This document shows, one piece after another, positions 28,053-37,100 of a DNA stretch of 64,000 nt. The stretch's first letter is position 1. The number at the start of each line of letters is the position of its first letter. The position numbers and the translations under genes were made by a program. The notes below the pieces were generated by a model. It did not search any database. It was not told the origin of the DNA and worked only from the letters and a program-made list of their open reading frames with translations. This DNA comes from Mesobacillus maritimus (GTDB lineage: Bacteria; Bacillota; Bacilli; Bacillales; Cytobacillaceae). Where the stretch lies: NCBI RefSeq assembly GCF_023715205.1, contig NZ_JAMBNR010000007.1, forward strand, positions 62,001 through 126,000, written 5' to 3'.

Positions 28053-28113
28053 ACCTAAAATCAATATGTAGTGTTGTCGAAAAAATAATAAACACTATAT
28101 ATTGATTTTAGGT
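28053..28113 (+). promoter_or_regulatory. Large inverted repeat with two NrdR-box-like sites upstream of nrdJ
   Basis: Two 23-bp arms (28053-28075 and 28091-28113) are inverted copies with one difference. Each holds a sequence like the NrdR box, AACACTATATATT on the right and AATATGTAGTGTT on the left. NrdR is the ATP/dATP-sensing repressor of ribonucleotide reductase genes. A TTGACA at 28031-28036 is a possible -35 element. The remaining 27890-28228 leader shows no other feature, and no cobalamin riboswitch. Confidence 0.7.
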
Positions 28114-28228
28114 GTTTCGGTATGATAACGTAAGAGTAATTCGTAAGTACATCCAGAATCAACGCTTAATCTATCAGCCTTGTAAAACTGGACGGTATTA
28201 CTGAATTTTACTAGAAGGAGATGTGACC

Positions 28229-30790
28229 ATGTCTGTTGAGCTAGGCCAAAAAATGAGTATTAATATTGAAAATCTGAACAAGGACATTCGTTTGTTTCCG
28301 CAGGTACATCCAATTACCCCTGATATGAAAACAACCCATAAAGGGGTATCGCGTCTTGTGATGCTGGATCGTTATACATTCAAGGACACAGAAAAAGTGA
28401 CATTGAGCGAAGGCGACTTTGTCGTTCTTACGATTAAAGAAGATCCGAAATTCCCAGCACGAGGTTTGGGATTCATTTTAGAATTAGATTGGGAATCTAA
28501 AATGGCAACCGTGTTGGTAGAAGAAGAGTTTCGCGGCGTACTGGATGACCCAGAAGAAGCGAAGACTGGGATTATCAGAAAGTCACTTGATGTAATTGAG
28601 AAGCCTTTGGAAGTGTTCTATGAGCAGATTGCGAAACGAAATGCAACTGGCTTAGCTTCAGTTGAAAAAACAGAGGAAAAGCGGAAAGAGTGGTTCGAGA
28701 AGTTTTACCAAGAGCTTTCGAGCTTAAACTTTATTCCTGCTGGACGAGTTCTATACGGTGCAGGTGCAGACACGGATGTAACGTACTTTAACTGTTACGT
28801 TATGCCGTTTGTTCAGGATTCTCGTGAAGGGATCTCTGAACACCGCAAGCAAGTGATGGAAATTATGAGCCGCGGTGGTGGTGTTGGAACAAACGGTTCT
28901 ACGTTGAGACCACGAAATACGCTTGCAAAAGGGGTTAATGGAAAATCATCTGGATCTGTTTCATGGTTAGATGATATTGCGAAATTGACACATCTTGTTG
29001 AGCAAGGTGGGTCCAGACGTGGTGCCCAGATGATTATGCTGGCTGACTGGCATCCTGACATCATTGAATTCATCATTTCAAAGATGCAAAACCCGAGAAT
29101 TCTACGTTTCTTGATTGAAAATACAGAAGACGAAACGATAAAAAAGCATGCAAAAGAAAAATTAAAATTCACACCATTGACTTTGCAAGAAGAAGCAATG
29201 TATCAAGGAATTGTGAATTATAAAAATATACCAGGCTACGGTGGTTTTAGTGCAGAAATCATCAAGAATGCAGAAGAAAAATTGCAAACAGGCGGAAATT
29301 ATGCAGTGCATAATCCTGAGTTCTTAACTGGAGCTAATATCTCAGTTACCTTAACAAAGGGATTCATGGAAGCTGTCGAAAACGACGCGGAATTTGAACT
29401 TCGTTTTCCAGATGTTGAATCCTACGATGCCGAAACAATGAAAATTTACAATGAAGAATGGCATAAAGTTGGCGATGTTCGCGAATGGGAAAAGCTTGGA
29501 TATAAAGTTCGCACATATAAAAAGATAAAGGCGAAAGAACTTTGGAACTTAATCAATATCTGTGCAACCTACTCCGCTGAACCAGGTATTTTCTTCATAG
29601 ACAATGCGAACGACATGACTAACGCTCAAGCATATGGTCAGAAAGTTGTTGCAACAAACCCTTGTGGTGAGCAACCACTTGCACCATACAGTGTCTGTAA
29701 CCTTGCAGCTGTTAACCTTGCAGAAATGGCTGATAAAGAAACAAAGACTGTGGACTTTGAGAAACTAAAACGTACGGTAGAAGTAGGGGTTAGAATGCAG
29801 GATAACGTTATCGATGCAACCCCATATTTCTTACCAGAAAACAAGAAGCAAGCATTAGGTGAGCGTCGTGTTGGCCTTGGTGTCATGGGTCTTCATGATT
29901 TGCTTATTTACTGTGAAACAGAATATGGTTCTGAAAAAGGCAATGAACTTGTTGATAAGGTATTTGAAACGATTGCAACAACGGCATATCGTGCTTCCAT
30001 TGAACTAGCAAACGAAAAAGGAAGTTTCCCGTTCTTAAAAGGTGAAACGGAAGAAGAGACAAACCGATTAAGACAAGCATTTATTAATACTGGTTTTATG
30101 AAAAAAATGCCCGAAGATGTACGTGAAGCAATCCTTAAAAATGGAATTCGCAATTCACACTTGCTAACTGTTGCTCCGACTGGATCTACTGGTACCATGG
30201 TTGGCGTTTCAACAGGACTTGAGCCTTACTTCTCGTTCTCATACTTCCGAAGTGGGCGTCTTGGCAAGTTCATCGAAGTAAAAGCAGATATCGTTCAAGA
30301 ATATCTCGATCAAAATCCAGAAGCTGATGCAGAAAACCTGCCTGAATGGTTTGTAACTGCTATGGAACTAGCACCAGAGGCCCATGCGGATGTACAATGT
30401 GTCATCCAACGCTGGATTGATAGTTCCATCAGTAAAACGGTCAACGCACCAAAAGGATACAGTGTTGAGCAGGTTGAAAAAGTGTACGAGCGTCTCTATA
30501 AGGGTGGAGCGAAAGGTGGAACAGTCTATGTTGATGGTTCCCGTGACACGCAAGTCTTAACTCTTAAAGCGGAAGAGAATAGCTTTGAAGAAGATAAAGA
30601 AACAAAGAAACAAAAAGCAAAACAACATGTTGTATTAGTTGATACGATTAGTGAACTCCGATCTACTAACGTAACAATCGGTTCTGAAGTTGGAAATACT
30701 TGCCCTGTATGTCGAAAAGGTGAGGTAAAAGAAATCGGTGGCTGTAACACATGTACGAACTGTAATGCTCAATTAAAATGTGGTCTATAA
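28229..30790 (+). CDS. nrdJ: Vitamin B12-dependent (class II) ribonucleotide reductase
   Basis: 853 residues. It makes deoxyribonucleotides using adenosylcobalamin as radical source, independent of oxygen. Visible are the first redox cysteine in FNCYVMPF (about C189), the catalytic NPCGEQPLAPYSVCNL (N477-C479 onward), and APTGSTGTMVGVSTGLEP. A C-terminal Cys cluster (C825, C828, C839, C842, C845, C851) is the zinc-binding and thiol-relay tail. Start ATG 28229 after AAGGAG; a GTG at 28223 is too close. No B12 gene is nearby. Confidence 0.95.
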   Translation: MSVELGQKMSINIENLNKDIRLFPQVHPITPDMKTTHKGVSRLVMLDRYTFKDTEKVTLSEGDFVVLTIKEDPKFPARGLGFILELDWESKMATVLVEEEFRGVLDDPEEAKTGIIRKSLDVIEKPLEVFYEQIAKRNATGLASVEKTEEKRKEWFEKFYQELSSLNFIPAGRVLYGAGADTDVTYFNCYVMPFVQDSREGISEHRKQVMEIMSRGGGVGTNGSTLRPRNTLAKGVNGKSSGSVSWLDDIAKLTHLVEQGGSRRGAQMIMLADWHPDIIEFIISKMQNPRILRFLIENTEDETIKKHAKEKLKFTPLTLQEEAMYQGIVNYKNIPGYGGFSAEIIKNAEEKLQTGGNYAVHNPEFLTGANISVTLTKGFMEAVENDAEFELRFPDVESYDAETMKIYNEEWHKVGDVREWEKLGYKVRTYKKIKAKELWNLINICATYSAEPGIFFIDNANDMTNAQAYGQKVVATNPCGEQPLAPYSVCNLAAVNLAEMADKETKTVDFEKLKRTVEVGVRMQDNVIDATPYFLPENKKQALGERRVGLGVMGLHDLLIYCETEYGSEKGNELVDKVFETIATTAYRASIELANEKGSFPFLKGETEEETNRLRQAFINTGFMKKMPEDVREAILKNGIRNSHLLTVAPTGSTGTMVGVSTGLEPYFSFSYFRSGRLGKFIEVKADIVQEYLDQNPEADAENLPEWFVTAMELAPEAHADVQCVIQRWIDSSISKTVNAPKGYSVEQVEKVYERLYKGGAKGGTVYVDGSRDTQVLTLKAEENSFEEDKETKKQKAKQHVVLVDTISELRSTNVTIGSEVGNTCPVCRKGEVKEIGGCNTCTNCNAQLKCGL

Positions 30791-30804
30791 TTTAAATAGT
30801 TTTC

Positions 30805-30840
30805 TAAGAGGGTGGAAATATTTTTCCATCCTCTTTTCTC
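30805..30840 (+). terminator. Rho-independent terminator after nrdJ
   Basis: AGAGGGTGGAAA / TTTCCATCCTCT stem with one GU pair and a TATT loop, followed by TTTCTC. Confidence 0.85.
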
Positions 30841-30893
30841 ATTTCTCAGACCATACTAACAAATAAGCAGCAACGAGAAATGGGGGAGAAAAA

Positions 30894-31919
30894 ATGAAGC
30901 CATTTGTACCACAGCTTGTTTATATTGAACCTCGAGCCCTTGAGTACCCGCTTGGGAGAGAACTCAAAGAAAAATTTGAAAACATGGGCCTGGAAATTAG
31001 GGAAACCACTTCCCATAATCAAGTCAGAGGAATCCCAGGTGACAACGAACTTCAACAATACCGAAATGCAAAATCAACTCTAGTTGTTGGGGTGAGGAAA
31101 ACATTAAAATTTGATACTTCCAAGCCTTCTGCAGAATATGCAATCCCACTTGCAACTGGGTGTATGGGTCATTGTCATTACTGTTATCTCCAAACTACGC
31201 TTGGTAGTAAGCCGTATATTCGCACCTATGTTAATCTTGATGAAATCTTTGAACAAGCGGAAAAGTATATGGAAGAAAGAAAGCCTGAGATCACGAGATT
31301 TGAAGCAGCATGTACTTCAGATATTGTGGGTATTGATCATTTAACACATTCCCTTAAGAAAGCAATTGAGTATTTTGGGGAATCGGAGCATGGACAACTT
31401 CGATTTGTGACGAAGTTTCATCATGTCGACCATTTGCTAGATGCTAAGCATAATGGGAAAACCCGATTTCGCTTTAGCATTAACTCAAGATATGTGATTA
31501 AAAACTTTGAACCTGGTACCTCATCCTTTGACGAACGGTTAGAGGCAGCCCGAAAGGTAGCAGGTGCAGGATATCCTCTCGGGTTTATTGTAGCCCCTAT
31601 CTACCGGCATGAAGGATGGGAAGAAGGATATCGAGAACTATTTGAACGTTTACATCAATCATTAGATGGCGTGAACCTTGAGGATATCACGTTTGAACTA
31701 ATTCAACATCGGTTTACAAAGCCGGCGAAACGGGTCATCATGAAACGATATCCAAAAACAAAACTAGAAATGGATGAAGAACAGCGGAAATATAAATGGG
31801 GGCGTTATGGCATTGGTAAATACGTTTACCAAACGGACGAAGCAAAAGAGTTAGAAAATACGATTCGTGAGTCGATTCAAACCTTTTTCCCAAAAGCTGA
31901 AATCCAATATTTCACATAA
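30894..31919 (+). CDS. splB: Spore photoproduct lyase
   Basis: 341 residues. This radical SAM enzyme reverses the spore photoproduct thymine dimer during germination. The cluster motif is C90-C94-C97 in GCMGHCHYCYLQ, and C140 in EAACTSDIVG corresponds to the conserved hydrogen-donor Cys141 of B. subtilis SplB. The ribosome site is GGGGGAG before ATG 30894. A CATACTA at 30852-30858 resembles a sigma-G -10 element, as expected for a forespore gene, but I see no convincing -35. The small regulator gene splA is not next to it. Confidence 0.96.
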   Translation: MKPFVPQLVYIEPRALEYPLGRELKEKFENMGLEIRETTSHNQVRGIPGDNELQQYRNAKSTLVVGVRKTLKFDTSKPSAEYAIPLATGCMGHCHYCYLQTTLGSKPYIRTYVNLDEIFEQAEKYMEERKPEITRFEAACTSDIVGIDHLTHSLKKAIEYFGESEHGQLRFVTKFHHVDHLLDAKHNGKTRFRFSINSRYVIKNFEPGTSSFDERLEAARKVAGAGYPLGFIVAPIYRHEGWEEGYRELFERLHQSLDGVNLEDITFELIQHRFTKPAKRVIMKRYPKTKLEMDEEQRKYKWGRYGIGKYVYQTDEAKELENTIRESIQTFFPKAEIQYFT

Positions 31920-32011
31920 AAGAAGAACATTTTGAACTTGTACGCCGTACTATTTTACATAAAGAACGCTTAAAGATGTAACAAGCAAGTTACTGATGGG
32001 AGTGGACTTGT

Positions 32012-32896
32012 ATGTATATAGACGGGGTATTTTCTGGGGGAGGAATTAAGGGATTCGCATTAGTCGGGGCATGCCGAGCAGTTGAGGAAAAAGGTTTTCG
32101 CTTTAAACGGGTTGCCGGGACAAGTGCGGGTTCCATTATTGCTGCACTCTTAGCGGCAGGTTATACAAGTCGGGAAATGGAGCAGCTTGTAGACGAGCTT
32201 AATTTAAAAACCTTTTTAGACTCACGGAATACTTTCCTGCCGACAGCATTGGCTAAATGGTTGTTTATCTATTGGAGACTAGGACTTTACCGTGGGAAAG
32301 AGTTTGAAAAATGGCTTGAAGAAACACTTGCAGCTAAGGGGTTAAGGACTTTTGGTGACCTTCAACCAGAAAGCTTAAGAGTGATTGCCTCAGATTTAAC
32401 CAATGGAACCATGCTTATTTTGCCAGATGATTTACCTAAATATGGGATTAACCCACAGACTTTTTCAATTGCAAAAGCAATCCGAATGAGCTGCAGTTTG
32501 CCGTTTTTCTTTGAACCAGTAAAAATAAGGGATTATCAAGGGAAAAACATTATTGTTGATGGAGGAGTCTTGAGTAATTTTCCAATGTGGTTATTTGATA
32601 AGGAGAATGTGAAAAAAGTTCGGCCTGTTTTAGGTGTGAAGTTGAGTCATAATTTGAAAGAGCATCCCCGTCATGAAATTCGGAATGCAATCAATATGTT
32701 TGAAGCTTTATTTGAGACAATGAAAGATGCGCATGATGCAAGATACATCTCTAGGAAGCATGAGAAAAATATAATTTTTATACCGACTGAAGGGGTATTG
32801 TCTACTGAATTTCAACTAACAAATGAAAAGAAACGAGAGTTGATCAATTGGGGGCAAACCTGTGCGTCAAATTTTTTCAAAAGATGGGGATATTAA
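32012..32896 (+). CDS. yqhO: Patatin-like phospholipase family protein YqhO
   Basis: 294 residues. The oxyanion glycine loop GGGIKG is at 9-14, the nucleophile elbow GTSAGS has Ser38, and the catalytic aspartate is D183 in VDGGVLSNFP. Patatin-type enzymes hydrolyse acyl ester bonds of lipids; the substrate here is unknown. No signal peptide, so it is probably cytoplasmic or membrane-associated. Neighbours match the B. subtilis yqhO region, but mntR is missing. Confidence 0.92.
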   Translation: MYIDGVFSGGGIKGFALVGACRAVEEKGFRFKRVAGTSAGSIIAALLAAGYTSREMEQLVDELNLKTFLDSRNTFLPTALAKWLFIYWRLGLYRGKEFEKWLEETLAAKGLRTFGDLQPESLRVIASDLTNGTMLILPDDLPKYGINPQTFSIAKAIRMSCSLPFFFEPVKIRDYQGKNIIVDGGVLSNFPMWLFDKENVKKVRPVLGVKLSHNLKEHPRHEIRNAINMFEALFETMKDAHDARYISRKHEKNIIFIPTEGVLSTEFQLTNEKKRELINWGQTCASNFFKRWGY

Positions 32897-32930
32897 AAAT
32901 CGAGCCTAAAATGAGGCCCGATTTTTTTTC
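32894..32930. terminator. Terminator between yqhO and yqhP
   Basis: AAAATCGAGCCT / AGGCCCGATTTT with one mismatch, followed by T8 on the plus strand. The reverse direction lies inside the end of yqhP. Confidence 0.85.
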
Positions 32931-33277
32931 TTGCCTTTTTTTCCTTCGATCACTGTTAAATGGGAAGTATCCCTTTTCTTGCGCGCGGCAGAGAGAGACT
33001 TAACCGAAGAGCGTTTTGGAGAGTGTGTACTCTCTTTTGTTTGGAACCGTTTTTTAGACCTTTTTGCAGCTTTTTTAAAGGCACGTTGCTCATGATTTTG
33101 TGCAGGGCTAGCTTGAGAAAAACGTCTGATGACAAAAAAGATCACAGCTACAATTAGGGCCGTTCCCACAATCATTTTAATAAATCCACTCGGATCTTTA
33201 ACGAGGTTTGAAATGATTCCAATTGCAGCGAGGATGATAAGTCCCGTTACTATATAAAATGAAGTTTGTTTTTTCAA
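32906..33277 (-). CDS. yqhP: SA1362 family membrane protein (YqhP)
   Basis: 123 residues: two hydrophobic helices near the N-terminus (FYIVTGLIILAAIGIISNLV and FIKMIVGTALIVAVIFFVI), then a strongly basic tail rich in Lys, Arg and Ser that should face the cytoplasm. No known function. I chose TTG 33277, eight bases after GGGAGG; a GTG at 33286 sits on that site. Confidence 0.8.
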   Translation of the reverse strand: MKKQTSFYIVTGLIILAAIGIISNLVKDPSGFIKMIVGTALIVAVIFFVIRRFSQASPAQNHEQRAFKKAAKRSKKRFQTKESTHSPKRSSVKSLSAARKKRDTSHLTVIEGKKGKKKNRASF

Positions 33278-33577
33278 TACAGCCACCTCCCTAAAAGCAT
33301 CATGAGCATATTTTTTAATTTTTAAACTTCGTCGGGTTATTAATATTTATATCTTTCTCCAGCGTAGGGATATTTTCCTGCTTAAACAAGTACAATCCAT
33401 TTTTTATTCACAATCACTAAGAAAAAAGTCGATGTTTTTTAAAATTCTTCCATCTATATTTTACCAAAAATCTGAATAAACCTCTAGTCAATTTAAGTGA
33501 ACACTATACAAATTTAGTGGAGATTTTATGAAAGGAAAAATAGCCTATGGACATAATAAACATAGGAGGTGCTAATT

Positions 33578-34093
33578 ATGGAAGAGAATAAACAGCAACT
33601 TGAACAAAATAAGCACGAAAAGCCGATGTCGTTTATCAGTATAGTTGTCGTGACAGGACTCATCGGGGGTATATTATGGAGTTCGATTGCGTTATTAGCC
33701 TATTTCTTAAATTTTACAGATGTAAGGCCGAATTTGATTCTTGAACCTTGGGCATTGGGTAATTGGAAAAACGGGTGGATAGGCACGGTTTTTTCAATAC
33801 TCGTTATCGGATTACTTTCTATTGGTGCTGCTTTGGTTTATTATGCTTTATTACGCCGTTTTAATAATATTTGGGTGGGTATGGCATATGGTCTTGTATT
33901 ATTCTTTCTTGTGTTTTACGTTTTGAATCCGATTTTTCCTGGTATTGAATCCTTTTGGAAATTATCAAAAAATACCTTAATTACCACAGCTTGTATATAC
34001 CTTTTATATGGAATATTCGTAGGTTATTCAATCTCGTTTGAGGCATCTGAGCGTAGTGTGAGAGCAAATCAATCGAATGAAAATCCAGCGTAA
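33578..34093 (+). CDS. yqhR: YqhR family integral membrane protein
   Basis: 171 residues with four membrane helices and the conserved SSIALLAYFLNFTDVRPNLILEPWALG region. YqhR belongs to a small Bacillaceae family, reported as forespore-expressed in B. subtilis; biochemical role unknown. TAGGAGGTG precedes the ATG at 33578. The upstream gap 33287-33577 shows no other gene. In B. subtilis yqhQ and yqhS (aroQ) flank yqhR; neither is present here. Confidence 0.85.
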   Translation: MEENKQQLEQNKHEKPMSFISIVVVTGLIGGILWSSIALLAYFLNFTDVRPNLILEPWALGNWKNGWIGTVFSILVIGLLSIGAALVYYALLRRFNNIWVGMAYGLVLFFLVFYVLNPIFPGIESFWKLSKNTLITTACIYLLYGIFVGYSISFEASERSVRANQSNENPA

Positions 34094-34128
34094 ATTCCTT
34101 AAGTAGTGTGAACAAATCGAGTTATGGT

Positions 34129-34158
34129 AGAATGTTCATATTGAACATTCTTTTTTTA
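34129..34158 (+). terminator. Rho-independent terminator after yqhR
   Basis: AGAATGTTCA-TAT-TGAACATTCT stem with T7 tail. Confidence 0.9.
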
Positions 34159-34181
34159 AGTAATAAGGGAGGGGTTATACG

Positions 34182-35243
34182 ATGGAAAAATTACAAAGAA
34201 TCCAACATCGGATAGAGGAACTGGGACTTGACGGTTTCTTAATAACAAGTAGCCATAATCGGAGATATATGACAGGATTTACTGGATCTGCAGGTGCAGT
34301 TTTAATTACACCAGTAAAAGCTCTATTTATTACAGATTTTCGTTATACTGAGCAAGCTGAAAAACAATGCGCAGGCTATGAAGTGGTTCAACAAAAAGGT
34401 AGCATTGCGAACGAAGTGGGCGTGCAAGTGAAAAATCTGGGTATTAAGAAGCTTGGTTTTGAGGAAGACCATGTTACCTTTTCAACTTATAAATTGTTTG
34501 ATAAGGAAATTAGTGCAGAACTTGTGCCAGTTTCAGGTGAAATTGAAAAGTTACGCTTGATTAAGACAAAGACAGAGATTAAGATATTAAAGGAAGCTGC
34601 AGACATCGCTGATGCTGCATTTAAACATATTCTAGACTTCATTCGCCCTGGTAAAACTGAATTACAGGTATCGAATGAGTTAGAGTTTTTTATGAGATCT
34701 TTAGGAGCAACTTCCTCTTCATTTGATATTATCGTCGCTTCTGGATATCGTTCGGCCCTTCCTCATGGAGTTGCGAGTGAGAAAGTAATTGAATCAGGTG
34801 ATTTTGTTACCCTTGATTTTGGTGCGTACTATAATGGCTATGTTTCCGATATTACGAGAACGGTTGCTGTTGGGCAGCCATCAGATAAATTACAGGAAAT
34901 ATATGAGATTGTACTCGAAGCGCAACTTCGTGGTGTTAACGGAATCAAACCCGGTTTAACAGGCAAACAATCGGATGCCTTAACACGTGATTATATTACG
35001 GAAAAAGGATACGGAGAAAACTTCGGACATTCTACTGGACACGGTATCGGTTTAGAAGTTCATGAGGGACCTGGGTTATCTGTTAAATCAGATGTTGTCT
35101 TAGAACCAGGAATGGTCGTGACAGTTGAGCCTGGGATATACATACCTGGCCTTGGCGGTGTAAGAATAGAGGATGATATTGTTATTACAGATAACCACAA
35201 TGAAAGGCTAACGCATTCACCTAAAGAACTAATTATTCTTTAA
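34182..35243 (+). CDS. yqhT: Xaa-Pro aminopeptidase (M24B family, YqhT)
   Basis: 353 residues: an N-terminal creatinase-like domain (1-125) and a C-terminal pita-bread domain. All five metal ligands are visible: D212, D223, H287, E316 and E330. It removes N-terminal residues that precede proline, in the cytoplasm. AGGGAGGGG precedes the ATG. efp follows after 21 bases, so the two are probably co-transcribed; EF-P relieves polyproline stalling, making this a proline-related pair. Confidence 0.95.
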   Translation: MEKLQRIQHRIEELGLDGFLITSSHNRRYMTGFTGSAGAVLITPVKALFITDFRYTEQAEKQCAGYEVVQQKGSIANEVGVQVKNLGIKKLGFEEDHVTFSTYKLFDKEISAELVPVSGEIEKLRLIKTKTEIKILKEAADIADAAFKHILDFIRPGKTELQVSNELEFFMRSLGATSSSFDIIVASGYRSALPHGVASEKVIESGDFVTLDFGAYYNGYVSDITRTVAVGQPSDKLQEIYEIVLEAQLRGVNGIKPGLTGKQSDALTRDYITEKGYGENFGHSTGHGIGLEVHEGPGLSVKSDVVLEPGMVVTVEPGIYIPGLGGVRIEDDIVITDNHNERLTHSPKELIIL

Positions 35244-35264
35244 AGGCTAGGAGGATTTTTATTA

Positions 35265-35822
35265 ATGATTTCAGTTAATGATTTTCGTACAGGATTAACA
35301 ATTGAAGTAGACGGTGGCATTTGGCGTGTCATGGATTTCCAACACGTTAAGCCAGGAAAAGGTGCCGCGTTTGTTCGCTCGAAGCTTCGTAACCTACGTA
35401 ATGGTGCGGTTCAAGAAAAAACATTCCGCGCTGGTGAAAAAGTTGCAAAAGCACAAATCGACAATCGTAGAATGCAATATCTATATGCTAGTGGTGACCA
35501 ACATGTCTTCATGGATAATGAATCTTATGAGCAAATTGAACTACCAGCAACCTCTATTGAATACGAACTAAAGTTCTTGAAAGAAAATATGGAAGTTTCA
35601 ATTATGATGTATCAAGGTGAAACTCTAGGTGTTGAACTCCCTAATACAGTAGAACTTGAAGTCACAGAAACTGAACCAGGAATTAAAGGAGATACCGCTT
35701 CAGGTGGGACAAAGCCTGCTATCCTTGAAACTGGGTTGAGTGTCCAAGTTCCGTTCTTTGTTAATCAAGGGGACCGTCTAATTATCAATACCACTGATGG
35801 ATCATATGTTTCTCGTGCATAA
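35265..35822 (+). CDS. efp: Translation elongation factor P
   Basis: 185 residues in three beta-barrel domains. The tip lysine is K32 in [12 protein letters not shown], the residue that carries 5-aminopentanol in B. subtilis EF-P. EF-P binds between the ribosomal P and E sites and rescues polyproline stalling. Signature [25 protein letters not shown]-like region near 140 is present. TAGGAGG precedes the ATG. Confidence 0.97.
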   Translation: MISVNDFRTGLTIEVDGGIWRVMDFQHVKPGKGAAFVRSKLRNLRNGAVQEKTFRAGEKVAKAQIDNRRMQYLYASGDQHVFMDNESYEQIELPATSIEYELKFLKENMEVSIMMYQGETLGVELPNTVELEVTETEPGIKGDTASGGTKPAILETGLSVQVPFFVNQGDRLIINTTDGSYVSRA

Positions 35823-35834
35823 TGACTTTTCTAA

Positions 35835-35868
35835 AAAAACCCGCTAAAAATATTTAGCGGGTTCTGTT
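35835..35868 (+). terminator. First terminator after efp
   Basis: AACCCGCTAAA / TTTAGCGGGTT stem with an AATA loop and a T-rich but interrupted tail. Confidence 0.85.
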
Positions 35869-35881
35869 TCCTAATCAAGGT

Positions 35882-35926
35882 AAAAATGAGTGTCAATTTG
35901 CATATGAAATTGACACTCATTTTTAT
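35882..35926 (+). terminator. Second terminator after efp
   Basis: Perfect 18-bp stem (AAAAATGAGTGTCAATTT and its complement) with a seven-base loop; A- and T-flanked, so potentially bidirectional. A double terminator closes the yqhT-efp transcript. Confidence 0.93.
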
Positions 35927-36472
35927 TGGTGTAAAGCCAGTTAGCTGAATAGTTAAAATTTATATAGGGAAATGCACACCAAATTGCAGAGTCTGTTATG
36001 CCCCTACTATTTCACTCTCAATTTGATAGACAATTTAGCTTACATTAAATTAAAGGTAAGTGGAGATTTTCCTGTCAGACTGCCGAATAGAGCCTGGTTC
36101 TACGTTATATAAAAGGATATTTTCCGACTAAGCAAAGCAAAATTACTCATTTTCACTTTTTAGTCAGTAGTCGGAATATTTCCGTCTGTTTAAGTTACTT
36201 AGTGTAAATTTCATAGTTAAGAGAAAATTCTTCACTAATTTATCAAATCACTCATCTTTGTCCGCTCTATTATGGCCATCTTATTATTAATTGCAAAAAC
36301 AGTTAGAAAAGGTGGATCAAATAGGCCACATTTTCGATTGCATTTTTGGGTATGCGAATCTTCAATTTACTACTTTTTTAATGTCGACGTGCTGTAGAAA
36401 GTATTAGCTTTTGGGCAATAGTGATTTGTCCTTCACCGTTGGGCTCGACAAACACCCAGACTTCCTTTTTTA
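35927..36472. other. Gene-free AT-rich stretch
   Basis: No convincing gene on either strand. It holds an imperfect inverted repeat (GGATATTTTCCGACTA at 36115-36130, TAGTCGGAATATTTCC at 36168-36183). On the minus strand, 36378-36470 is open with codons for EVWVFVEPNGEGQITIAQK, which could be a fragment of a lost gene. B. subtilis has yqhV in this interval; I see no equivalent. Confidence 0.5.
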
Positions 36473-36828
36473 TTATTGAATCTCTCCATCCCACTCATTC
36501 ATCCCACCGGTCATGTAATATATTTCTTTAAACCCGTTTTCAGCTAGTATGGCACTTGCTTAGGAGGAGCGATTCCCACTTCTACAAACGACCAGATAAC
36601 TTGTCTCTTTATTTAAGGTTTTCAATTCTTCTAGGGATTGAAGAGGCATCAATGTTGCGTCAGGAATATGTCCTTCAGCGAATTCCCCCTCTGTTCGAAC
36701 GTCTACACTTCTACTTCTCCGTTTGCAATCATTTCTTTAGCATCCTCGATTGTGACATCTTGATAAGTACTTATCCCACAACCGCTTATGATAAATAAAA
36801 GAATTGCTAAAAAAATATACTTTTTCAT
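36473..36828 (-). pseudogene. Decayed rhodanese-domain lipoprotein gene
   Basis: The minus strand starts at ATG 36828 after AAGAGGTGG and encodes MKKYIFLAILLFIISGCG, a lipoprotein signal with lipobox ISGC, then YQDVTIEDAKEMIANGEVEV and a stop. After a frameshift near 36706 it resumes as DVRTEGEFAEGHIPDATLMPLQ, SYLVVCRSGNRSS, an in-frame TAA, then ASAILAENGFKEIYYMTGGMNEWDGEIQ. The rhodanese active-site loop CRSGNRS is still readable. Two independent lesions argue for real decay rather than one sequencing error. The intact gene would encode about 115 residues. Confidence 0.82.
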
Positions 36829-36845
36829 TTGCTTACCACCTCTTA

Positions 36846-36859
36846 TACCTATATAGGTA
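36846..36859. promoter_or_regulatory. 14-bp palindrome upstream of the rhodanese pseudogene
   Basis: TACCTATATAGGTA is a perfect palindrome 18 bases upstream of the pseudogene start. Size and shape recall CsoR/CstR-family operators, which control rhodanese and persulfide genes, but the match is only general. Confidence 0.35.
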
Positions 36860-37032
36860 CTTTAACTTAATATGTCTCGAAAAAATTTGGAGATTTTATG
36901 GCAAATGGCCTTAATCAATCTTTAAAACTCCCCAATGAGGAAATTCTGATTTTTTAAAACGAATGGAGAAGCAAAAATCTATTCGTAAGAGTTAAAAAGG
37001 CGTTTTGTTTAAAATTCAACCTACATGAAAAG

Positions 37033-37062
37033 GAACAAGGGCCAAAAATGGCCCTTGTTTTA
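37033..37062. terminator. Hairpin downstream of the 52-residue gene
   Basis: AACAAGGGCCA / TGGCCCTTGTT with an AAAA loop; it lies 40 bases beyond the minus-strand stop at 37101, with moderate T-richness on both sides. Confidence 0.7.
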
Positions 37063-37100
37063 ATATATCTTTTCATTGGGTTTTAAAAAAAGTGATTTAC

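Noticed and set aside
27890-28228. Cobalamin riboswitch upstream of the B12-dependent RNR
   Set aside because: No B12-box-like sequence or extended structure; the leader is explained by the NrdR-type inverted repeat.
30852-30858. Full sigma-G promoter for splB
   Set aside because: CATACTA fits the -10, but no acceptable -35 lies 17-18 bases upstream; mentioned only within the splB entry.
36556-36798. 80-codon plus-strand open frame in the spacer before spoIIIAA
   Set aside because: It is the antisense of the rhodanese pseudogene, has no proper ribosome site and its translation is Leu/Phe-rich low-complexity sequence.
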